Source of the DNA: Bryum argenteum
Lineage: Eukaryota; Streptophyta; Bryopsida; Bryales; Bryaceae
Length of the DNA stretch: 64,000 nucleotides
Direction: 5' to 3'
Assembly (NCBI GenBank): GCA_037043015.1
Contig: CM073328.1
Coordinates: forward strand, 3,459,409 to 3,523,408
Shown one piece after another: positions 21,783 through 31,070 of the stretch. Numbering within the stretch: the stretch's first letter is position 1; every line of letters begins with the position of its first letter. Below the pieces are notes generated by a model. It worked only from the letters and a program-made list of their open reading frames with translations. It had not been told where the DNA came from and did not search any database. Position numbers and translations under genes: made by a program.

Positions 21783-22355
21783 TAGCCATTTATTATAATG
21801 ATCATGATTATAGACAAAAAATTGAATGAAAAAAGATATAATAAAACAATGTCAGATTCTTAGGGGAGCAGATAGTGTATACATTGCCATTGATAATATT
21901 CTTCGATACATCTCCCCCCCTTGAAAATTAATCTGGGCTTCCCCACATCAGTTAAAATATTTTAGAACGGAAGTCACATTGACTTGGCTGCTTATTAATA
22001 TAGACTATATTTGTAGCATTGTTGTACTCCATTGAGTGTAAATCCATAACCATGTGCTTACTATTTTTTCAATTTCAGTCCAATACAAATGTATTTTTTA
22101 GTTGCTACACTAGACCGCAGCCAATAATTCGCAGACAAGGGCAGAAAGGTGCCAATTGCCGGGTCCAAAGCTTAACTTCATTTTCGCGTAATGGACTTAC
22201 TTTTGAAGTAGCCCATATAAAGAAGTAGGGTGATGTATTCCAAAGGATTGGTGATAATAAAAAGAGCGTTGTGTTATTTTATGTAATATTTTGATCGTTA
22301 ATAGATGTAACTTGTATCGCGTTCATCAATGTAAGTTGCGACCTTTCAACCAAAG
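21783..22355. other. Stretch without recognised genes
   Basis: AT-rich; nothing recognised. GC content drops back to the level of the flanking repeat-rich DNA right after 21782. Confidence 0.45.
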
Positions 22356-22680
22356 GACCGAGATGTCCCTAAACTAGTGTCGATCGTGGGATTGCAACTC
22401 GTCAGTGCCCCATAATCAAGAAAAAAAAGACTCAAGAGGAAAAAAAAAAAAAAGACTCAAAAGAAAAAGAAAAAAAAAGAACTTTGCCAATGGACCGAGA
22501 TGTCCCTAAACTACTGTCGATGGTGGGAATGCAACTCGTGAGTGCCCCATCTCAGGAAAAAAAAGACTCACGAAAAAAAAAGAAAAAAAAGAAAATAACA
22601 TAAAATGAAAAAACTTTGCCAATGGACCGAGATGTCTTTAAACTATTGTACACGCAGCCTCTGAAGTCAAAATTCACCGT
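22356..22680 (+). repeat. Three near copies of a GGACCGAGATGTCCCTAAACTA unit with A-rich spacers
   Basis: Copies start at about 22357, 22493 and 22623: a GACCGAGATGTC core, then TAAACTA, then (in the first two) GTGCCCCAT. They are separated by purine tracts of GACTC plus runs of A with single G. Related words recur at 23855, 24010, 25330, 25600 and 25700, so the motif is a dispersed repeat concentrated in 22.3-25.8 kb. Confidence 0.7.
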
Positions 22681-23308
22681 TGTCGCTCCATGGAATCTTC
22701 ATTCTATCTTCATCCGCGAGTGCACGGATCATACTTTCAGTCCAAGGAAGACTTCCAGATTTCAGAAGTCCTTCCTACCAGAGGAGTGCCACGCAGGTGT
22801 TGGGGTTTAGACATCTTCAAGGCGCGTTCCAAAATCGGAAGACTCACTCTTTACTTTCAGAAGGCTCTTGGAGCGGTGGATGCGAGGCTGCGAGCAACAA
22901 TATAGTCTTGTCAAGGAGGGTTCTTCTTGGCTAAGCGATGCATGTTCCGAGACGACCACTTCTGTTTCCAAAACCGCATTTTCAGACGGGCAAGCATGAT
23001 ACGTCCAGAAGTACTATCACATACGCAACGCACTGAAGTCGACCCCATTATCAAAATCACTGAAGCAAATAAACTTGAACGGCTGCGTCTTCAAAACAAA
23101 ATCATGAATCAACGTACTATATACGACGCTTCGAAGGGACACCTGTGCTTTTTCAACAATTTAGGTGATTTGGACAATGAGCTCCACTTTAATGTGTTGC
23201 ATATGTAGAAGTGGTTGAGATTCTATCTAATTACGACCTTCCGGAAAAGCGGATTTGGAGTCTATAGTGCCGAGGTCGTATCGGTAAAGTATTCGCTCAC
23301 ACAAGCAT
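22681..23308 (+). other. No recognised gene; weak coding-like frames
   Basis: Frames of 71-93 codons (22680-22934, 22927-23208) use mixed codons but show no domain or motif. They may be remnants of a repeat-associated coding region. I cannot support a gene. Confidence 0.3.
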
Positions 23309-23567
23309 AAAACCCCAATTCCGCTAAAATGGCACTATGCCATGTGCCATTTTGTCACACTAGATCTTACATTTGTGCTCATACAAAATGGTGTATTCTA
23401 TAATATCACAATTTTTTTTTAATATCACTTCTTTATATACATTGTCAATCATTTTCCCTAATATCACCTTGAAATTCTGTTATATCACATGGTTTTTGAA
23501 CTGCAGTTCAGAAAGTTGAGGTGTGCCATTTTACCGGAATAATGCCACTTTAACGGAATTGAGGTTA
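23309..23567. mobile_element. MITE with AACCYCAATTCCGNTAAA terminal repeats, copy 1
   Basis: The left end AACCCCAATTCCGCTAAAAT and the right end inverted AACCTCAATTCCGTTAAAGT match over about 20 bases. The interior (ATGTGCCATTTTGTCAC, TAATATCAC repeats, TATATCACATGG) matches 62168-62433 throughout. Flanking ATA may be the target duplication. No coding capacity. Confidence 0.8.
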
Positions 23568-24515
23568 TAAGCTTCTTGGGCAAGACTACGAAGTTCCTCG
23601 CATGTACAGCGACTGCATTAACCTTCTGGATGTAAAGAGCCTGCCAATTTTGCAACAAGACTAGGAATTGGAAATCGCCTTTGAGAAATTTTATCTAACT
23701 ACGTCACCGATAGGCAATATATTATAAACACAGGAGGAAATAGAGAAGTATAGCAATGTTTCAGGACTTCCAATGAAATAGACTGCTGCTAATGAAAAAT
23801 ACATTGATTTATGAGTCTCGTATCAAAATATGTTGCATGCAATGTATGGGAGTCCGGGACGACCCTAAACTAGCAGCCACTCCATCTTTCCCCCCGGCGC
23901 TGCAAGTTTCTCAACAACTTGATCATCGTAAAGCAAACGAGAGGGTGGAATGCGTACATGGAGTGTATACAAAGCAGAAGTTGCGGGTGGACCAGTAAAC
24001 AGCCTAACGAGGTCCGGAACACCCTAAACTAGCAGATACTCCATCATTGCCCATGTTGTTGCCTCAATTCCAAACAGCTCTTGAGAAGTTCAAGTGAAGC
24101 GGTGGAGTACACAAAACGGTGGAGTTCAGGTACACAAAGAAGGTAAGGCCAGTTGACATGAATAAAACAGCATTGTGAACTTCGTTGGTGCATACTTGTA
24201 TTGCGCTCATTGTGTGATCTTGAATTCCATTAATCAACTTGTGTATTATAATTGCAGTAACCGTCATCCACTTCCATGTTGAAGTACTGGAAGATTACGA
24301 CTGACCAACCTCCAGGCGGGTTTTCAAATAATCACTTACAAGTTCCGCTCTCTATCTGCATGATGAAAGCAATGGCAATCAAGAAAAATAAGAAATACTA
24401 CCACAGGGCAGACAATGAAGAGAGTGAAGAGAGTGAAGTATGTGGAGATTGGAAAGAGTGTAATGAATTTCAAGTCATATGTTGTCCCAAATGATGTCGA
24501 GTCAAAGGAATTAAG

Positions 24516-24521
<6 letters not shown>

Positions 24522-24595
<74 letters not shown>
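24522..24595. repeat. (TA)n microsatellite, about 37 units
   Basis: Uninterrupted TA dinucleotide run. Open frames across it on both strands (Tyr-Ile repeats) are artefacts. Confidence 0.98.
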
Positions 24596-24597
<2 letters not shown>

Positions 24598-24654
24598 AGG
24601 CACCTAGTCCATATTGCGCTCCTCACAAGAGTTGCTCACGGATATGGTGGTTGA

Positions 24655-24912
24655 ACTGCTTTAATCCGTTGGCATTGTTGGAACAACATACCCTTTCAAA
24701 TTCATTTCATTCTTCACATTCTCCACTAAACCCTCCCACTCGACTTTTAGAGTTCCGGCTAGGTTTTGTTGATGAAGGAGGAGATATAGGAGTCAGACAA
24801 ATGTGGACAATGCTTGAAATTCTTTTGCAAATATTGCATTGCTCATAATTATAGATCACAGTGCCCGCAGTGTCTTCCAGTGTCAAAAGGGTCATCTAGC
24901 AGGCGGCTCACA
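24655..24912. mobile_element. Fold-back element, copy 1
   Basis: Contains the imperfect central hairpin ACCCTCCCACTCG...CCGGCTAGGTT and a right arm with ATCACAGTGCCCGCAGTGT and TCATCTAGCAGGCGGCTCA that matches the arm of the element ending at 26135. The left arm is more diverged. Confidence 0.5.
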
Positions 24913-25429
24913 TATTCTCCGTGCTCTCCCTGTCTTGCAATTTCATCGACCTTATCAACTTCAGCGTCTTGGGATCGGAAGGCTCCCTTTTCAAGTGTAC
25001 TTGGTTTTGAAAAAAAAAATAAAAATAAAAAATTGTCAGTCATTGGACCGTAAAGTTGTGGACATACACATTCTGCAGATAGAAATCTTCCACAAGTCGG
25101 AATAAAATCTCCCTCAATTCAGAGTACGAGTAGGTTCATAGAACAATCTTTGTAAGTTTCCCAAAAGATTGGTATTAATAAAAACCACGGTATTGCACGA
25201 TATGAGATTGTGATTGATGTTGTTTTGTTGGAATCTAAAATGATATAAAATAGAGTGTGTTGTATTGTGATGTGCTTTCAATTCAGTGAACGTTGCAAGA
25301 CATTTCAATCTATGTTACAAATGAGGAGGATGGACCGAGTTGTCCCTCAACTACTTTTGATGATGGAGATGCTGCTGTGTATTATGTCATCTCCGAGCTA
25401 ATTTAGTACATGCTGCTACAGAACGTATT

Positions 25430-25602
25430 TTTTGCAAAAAACTCGCTCACGTTACTTGTGTATTGTATGTCTTATGTTATGAACACCCTCACGGACTAAA
25501 CCCGCCCACACGCTTTTTAAAGATTAGATGCGGGTTTTTTTGATGGGGGAGTATAGAACAGAAGACATATAATACACTAGCAATGCAAGCGAGTCTTCTA
25601 TT
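25430..25602. mobile_element. Fold-back element, copy 2
   Basis: The central hairpin AAACCCGCCCACACGC / GCGGGTTT (25499-25536) is flanked by arms in which ACTCGCTCACGTTACT and CAATGCAAGCGAGT, and CTTATGTTAT and AGACATATAATAC, are rough inverses. Confidence 0.5.
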
Positions 25603-25818
25603 GGACCGAGATGTTCCTAAACTACTTCGATGGTAGCGACGGTGCTGAGACGAGACAAGGCGGGTGGAGATTACAAAGAAAGTCAAGTAAACATCATACC
25701 GAACTGAGATGTCTATAAACTACTGTCGATGGTGGGGATGCTGCTGTGGATTGTGTCATCGCCGAGGCAATGGAGCACATGGGACAAGACATCGAAAGCA
25801 CTGAGAGTATTTGAGACA

Positions 25819-26135
25819 CCTGCTAGGTGACCTTGTTGACACTTGCAAAACATCGCGGGCATTGTGAGTTGTACTTTCTGACAATGCACTTTTTGCAACA
25901 GACTATCTCACATTGCTTATATAGTGTATGTTATTTGGACTGAATGCCCTTATCAACAGAACCCGCCCTCTCGCCTTATAGAGTTTCGGGCGGGTTTTGT
26001 TTATCAGGGAATCCAGTCCAAACAACATACATTTCCAAGCAATGCGTTAAAGTCTATGCAAAAAGTGCATTATCTGTAATCACAACTCACAGTGCCCGCA
26101 CTGTTTTATAGTGTCAACAAGGTCATCTAGCAGGC
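25819..26135. mobile_element. Fold-back element, copy 3 (best preserved)
   Basis: The arms are inverses over about 140 bp: CCTGCTAGGTGACCTTGTTG-AC at left against GTCAACAAGGTCATCTAGCA-GG at right, and GCGGGCATTGTGAGTTGT against ACAACTCACAGTGCCCGC. The centre is AACCCGCCC (25960-25968) / GGGCGGGTT (25988-25996). Transcribed, it would form a long hairpin. Confidence 0.75.
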
Positions 26136-26607
26136 GGCTCAGATACAATTTCTTCCACAAATATTCTATTTTCTAATCGCAAGACTCCCTATTTCAAGAG
26201 TCATGATAGAATCTTCGTAAACTCAAAGTAGGAGTAAGTTGATGGAACAATCTTTGTATTTTTCCAAAATATTGGTTATAATAATGACCACGGTGATGCA
26301 CGAGATTTTATGACTAGGCGCTGCCTTAAGCTAGCACTGAACATGAAAGGAGCACTCACCGTTCATATTCTGCCATTGCTATCTTTCGAACTGTCGTTTG
26401 TAACAGGTCAAAAAGGTAAAATGGCAAGGTCAGAAACATAAAGATGAAGTCGAGGATAGAAACCTTTGAACAACCATTTGTAATACAACTAAACAAATAC
26501 ACTCACGAAATAGATTTATACCGTACATGTAAAGAATATAGAAAGAAGAGAATTTTTTTTTGAGTACTTTAAGACTTAAATTCAAGTACTTTAACACTAA
26601 GGTTTAA

Positions 26608-27205
26608 CCCCCAAAATTCATTGAAAGCCAAAACAAGTTTTTGGCAATTTTGGGCAGAGTAGATGAAGGGTATAATTTTAGTATGTTTGGCTATAAGTTT
26701 TTTTTGGATGTGGTATTACATACAATGTGAATGGGATAAAATTTGTAAGGCAAAACTCGAGTTTTTTAATCTTATACGAAAAATCTTGGGTTGCAAGCCG
26801 AACAAAGGCAGTTAAATATTAGTTTTTTATTTTTTTATTTTTTTTTAATTATTTTTTTTGATACATGTTCATAACCAAATCACTATTAAATTTCGAATGT
26901 GACCCAAGTTAAAAAATTTACCAATGTTTACAAGGGCAGTCTTATTAAATTTCAAAACCAATATTAACAATGCCTTACAAAATCTCAGACACAAACTTTG
27001 GATGTTATGATCTCTCAAATGGTAAACATCCAACGATCTATTTCTGGAAATGTAACTAAAATGATAGTCTTAGGTACAAGATGTTACGGTTGGAAGTATA
27101 TAAAAAATTAAAACAATTTGGTATACACCTCCGGGAGTGCATAGAGGTAGAAAGTCACAGTTTTGAGGTTTCAAACTCCCAAATAACAGCAAGGAACTGT
27201 GGGGG
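26608..27205. mobile_element. Probable TTAA-type insertion inside the duplicated repeat
   Basis: The left border is TTAA-CCCCCA and the right border TGGGGG-ATAA, so termini are short CCCCCA inverted repeats with a degenerate TTAA duplication. The interior includes the dispersed repeat also present at 11220-11480. The pair of repeat copies (see 26517-27960) provides an approximate empty site. Confidence 0.45.
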
Positions 27206-27358
27206 ATAAATCAACTCTTTTTTGCCTTGCATTTTTCATACTTTCACACTATCTATGTGAAATTTCCTACATTTTGCTCGGACATACTATTATATGTGTT
27301 AAAAATAATATAGATTGGCCATTTTAACCAATATGTAGTAATACTAGTAATTTAAAAT

Positions 27359-27527
27359 GTACATGTAAAGAAATACGGGTAAAGAAATATGTGTAAAGAA
27401 ATACGCGTAAAGAAATACACGTAAAAAATACACGTCAAAATACGCTTAAAGAAATAAACGTAAAGAAATACGCATAAAGAAATAGACGTAAAGAAATACA
27501 TGTAAAGAACACGTAAAGAAATACTGT
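27359..27527 (+). repeat. Minisatellite, 15-bp unit (GTAAAGAAATACACG)
   Basis: About eleven imperfect units with variable last bases (ACG, GTG, GCG, ATG), with occasional short units. Non-coding. Confidence 0.9.
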
Positions 27528-27964
27528 CTAAAAATATTTTTTAAAATAACTTTTAATAAATAGTTATTACATTTTTTTATTTTTTTCACAAGCAACTACT
27601 ACTAGACTTTGCCATTATAATAGCAATTGGCCAAATTAAACAATAGAAAATTTCTTATACGGATTTAGAAATCTACCAATACTTGTAAAAAAATATACAA
27701 TACATATACAAGAATTTACAATACGCGGAAGAAAATGTGAAATACTTGTGAAGATTTATACTGTACGTGTAAAGAATATCGAAAGAAGCGAAAAGATAAT
27801 TGAGTACTTTAACATTTATAAAATTAATTTTTTTCCATTTCGTAATTGCAATTTTCATGTTTTTACACTATCTACGTGGCATTTCATAAATTTTGCTCGG
27901 ACATACTATTAGACGTGGCCAAATTAACAGAGATTGGCCAAATTAACCAATACGGGGTTTTAGA

Positions 27965-30159
27965 TGTTACAACCCTCTCTCTAGAAAAATCATTCTCAGT
28001 AGAGACGTCACCTTCAATGAATCTAGTTTTACTCTTCCATCTTTACCTCTGAAAGATCCTAGTCTTCTTGATAACCCTTTCTCTCATTCCAGTCTTCCCA
28101 AACCAGATTTTCAGCCTACCAAAGAGTTCTTACCATTTCCCGAACTGCCGAACTCACCTACACCTGCCTCACCGATGTCACACCCCGACCTACCTCCCTT
28201 ACCTTTAGTCGATCAGCAGCTCTCTCTCTCACCTAGCTCGCGTCCTGATCCTTCCTTCATCCCTGTTTCTACTAATTCGGCAGATCAAGTCCAAACTTCC
28301 TCTCCGTCGTCTGTAGCGCTACCTTCACAGGCAGACCACTGTCAGCCTGATCCGTCCTCCCCGAATGCTCCAGTCGATCTGGCAGTACCTCCTAGGCGTA
28401 GTCTTAGAGCCCGAACCCCAAACATTAAACTTGGAGATTACTTCGTTTTTCTTTCTTCTCTCACTCCCGATTGCCACAAAGTCCCCGCATACTCTATTAC
28501 CTCTGCTGGTCCTTGCAATTCTGAACATGGTGAGCCAACATTCCAACAAGCTATGCGTGACCCTCTCTGGCAACAGGCCATGCGCAATGAGATCACTAGC
28601 ATCCATGAAAACAATACCTGGTAGTTGGAGGACTTACCTACTGGAGTCCGCCCCATCACATGTGAGAGAAGAAAGAAAAACGATGGGTTTACCGAACTAA
28701 GCCTGGCCCTCCCGGATCTTCTCCAATCTTCAAGGCGCGATTGGTTGCGCGTGGTTTTGAACAAAAGGCGGGTATTGACTTCGAAGAAACCTTCGCTCCC
28801 GTCATCAAGTGGGTGACGATACGGGCCTCTGTTGCTCTAGCTGCAGCCAACCATTAGGACATCCACCACATGGATGTCCGCACGGCCTTTCTCCATGGCA
28901 TCCTAAAGGAAGATGTCTACATAAAACAACCACCAGGATTTGAAGCTAAAGGCCAAGAACACAAGGTTTGCAAGCTTCTACGATCTCTCTATGGCCTCAA
29001 ACAATCTCCCCGCACATGGTATGAGAGAATTGACTCTTCTCTACGTTGTATTGGCTTACTTCGTAGTTCATTCGACCCTAATCTCTACTATCTTCATCAA
29101 GATAACCAAATTCTCTTGGTCATGCTCCATGTCGACGACCTTTTTATTACAGGAAGCTGCACTCACCTCATCAACTGGATTAAACAGTATCTTACAAAAA
29201 CTTTCTCCATGACCGACTTAGGGCGAGTTCAGAAATACCTGGGAGTTTTGTTTGAGTACTTCCCTGATGGTGTGTTTCTTCACCAAACGGAGTATCTGTA
29301 TGCTGTGTCCATTCTGCAACAATTTCTTCCTTCCGGTCTTCATGCAGCAAAAGTACCCCTTCCTGCACGACAGTCATTAGTATCCGAGACTGGCACCTCC
29401 CCAATCGACTCGTCCTTCTACTCCCAGCTAGTCGGCAAGCTTATCTTCCTCACAATAACCCGTCCCGATATTTCCTTTGCAATTAACCGAATAGCTTCCT
29501 ACATGTCAGCACCACAGCAAGCGCATCTTGATGCGGCCATCCACATTCTACGCTACTTAAAAGGCACTGTCGACTACGGCCTCATCTACAAGCGAGACCA
29601 ACCTCTGAAACTTGCAGGCTACACAGATGCGGATTGGGGAACCTGTACCGATACACGTCGATCCATCGGAGCTTACCTATTCACTGTTTCCGGCAGTCCA
29701 ATTAGTTGGATGAGCAAGGGGCAGCTCACGGTATCCCGATCTTCTACAGAATCGGAGTACCGGGCCCTCAGTGACGGAGTACAAGAAGGAGTCTGGATTT
29801 CTAGACTTTTACAAGAACTTCAGGTTCTTTCCCCAACTCCTACACTTGTTCATCACACCAATTCAAACATTAGTTCTTCTCTTACCTCTCCCGTTCAGAT
29901 CTTCTGCGACAATCAAAGCGCTATAAAGTTAGCCAAGAACCCTGTATTTCACGCTCGTAGCAAGCATATAGAAATCCATCACCATTTCATTCGTGAGAGG
30001 GTTGAAGAGGGGGAAGTAGTTCTCAAATTTATAGGAACCGCATTACAACCTGCTGATATTCTCACGAAACCTCTCGGAAGAATCAAATTCGAACTGCATA
30101 GAAGCAGTTTGAACCTATTCAGTTTATCCTTTCTACGGAACAGGCTACAAGCCTCTTAG
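27965..30159 (+). pseudogene. Ty1-copia relic 1: pol from the integrase/RT linker to RNase H; 5' truncated
   Basis: The reading starts abruptly with a copia-typical CYNPLSRKIILSRDVTF stretch (integrase C-terminus), then a Pro/Ser-rich linker. A TAG at 28622 and frame shifts near 28660-28860 break the RT start. From 28870 a 429-codon frame is intact: MDVRTAFLHG, LYGLKQSPRTWYERI, LHVDDLFITG (catalytic box HVDD in place of YVDD), MTDLGRVQKYLG, RPDISFAINR, YTDADWGTCTDTRRSIGAY, ESEYRALSDGVQE, DNQSAIKLAKNPVFHARSKH and ADILTKPLG. gag, protease and most of integrase are missing, so the 5' end was lost, probably by the event that placed AT-rich repeat DNA at about 27960. Inactive. Confidence 0.9.
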
Positions 30160-30839
30160 GTAGCTTTCTGCCTCTGCTAGGGTTTTGAAGGACTTATACT
30201 GCACCCCACTGAAACCCAATACATATTCTCTACACTCCTCAAAGATTCCAACTCTCATACCTCTCCTAACTGCATACAACCTAATTCCTCTACCTGCTAA
30301 CCTCTTCCTGTTGATTCTCGAAGTATTTCCACTGCTTGATTCTGGTCACGCCCACAGTATTCAGAAGCACCTTCACGGTGCCAACACGAGCTTCCTCTTT
30401 CATCTGAAGCCATTGCAACGATACAGTTAACAAAGACCAACAAGGAACATCCAAGACAATCAGCGAACAACACAGAGACCAGCAAAACAAATTAAAGCGT
30501 ATGATTCTGAAGGAAACTCGGAGCCAACCATACCTAGGGTTGCAGAAAACAAATGTTTTTCCTTCGAGACAGCTCCGTCTTCCTCAATTGATCGATCAGG
30601 ACTCGCGACCCGACGGGGCTCCCGACGCCTCACGAACGCTCTCTCAGCACCTCCTGCAATAGCGTTGCAGAACAAAGCTACCGCCTCCGCAATCGCCCAC
30701 ACCAACAACCAGATTACTTCCACAAATTGATACCTGCCTTCAACATCCATCGCAGGAAGAACAACGGACGCACTCCCACCGACTCTCGACAAAAACTACT
30801 GCATTGAAACAACCAATCCGACAACCAATTAAGAGGGGG
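30160..30839 (+). other. Copia relic 1, 3' untranslated part with polypurine tracts
   Basis: About 680 bp between the RNase H stop and the LTR, C/A-rich, ending AAGAGGGGG (30831-30839). A 110-codon antisense frame (30792-30460) exists. Some copia families do carry an antisense frame here, but nothing in its sequence is recognisable. Confidence 0.5.
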
Positions 30840-31045
30840 TGTCAGATTGAGGGGGGGTGTCATCACAGTTACATTCATCAAATTAGGGTTAGCAAGAAGT
30901 ACCCATAACCACGGATCTATGACCGTGTGTATCTTAGCTATATAGCCGTGTCCTTAATCTTAATCGCTCTCTCTGAGCGAGACTCTAAGTACCAACAGGA
31001 GTATCTTCTAGTTAGAACTCTAGCAAGAATTTGAGCTTGTAGGAA
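30840..31045 (+). repeat. LTR-like segment at the junction of the two copia relics
   Basis: Two adjacent purine tracts each run into TGTCA (starts at 30840 and 30858), the usual polypurine tract/3' LTR junction. The segment ends shortly before TGGCAGCAGATCAG (31047-31060), which resembles a primer-binding site for initiator tRNA-Met (TGGTATCAGAGC), as at a 5' LTR. It thus reads as the 3' LTR of relic 1 and the 5' LTR of relic 2 at once. No second copy is visible in the window. Confidence 0.5.
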
Positions 31046-31070
31046 GTGGCAGCAGATCAGCAGTAGTAGA

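Larger units (their letters stand above)
24836..26310 (+). repeat. Tandem duplication of a unit about 1.1-1.2 kb long
   Basis: Landmarks repeat in order: CAGTGCCCGCAGTGT (24861/26090), TCATCTAGCAGGCGGCTCA, TAGAACAATCTTTGTA / TGGAACAATCTTTGTA (about 25139/26238) and ACCACGGTxxTGCACGA (25183/26287). Between them lie further ATGGACCGAGxTGTCC units with TGCTGCTGTGxATTxTGTCATC (25330 and 25690). Confidence 0.55.
26517..27960. repeat. Duplicated AT-rich repeat, one copy split by an insertion
   Basis: Block A (ACxTGTAAAGAATATxGAAAGAAG...GAGTACTTTAA) occurs at 26520 and 27765. Block B (ACACTATCTAxGTG...TTTTGCTCGGACATACTATTA) occurs at 27248 and 27868. In the second copy A and B are adjacent; in the first they are about 620 bp apart, which suggests an insertion at 26608-27205. 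Confidence 0.55.

Noticed and set aside
24336..24654. Frames with Tyr-Ile repeats
   Set aside because: Translation of the (TA)n microsatellite on both strands.
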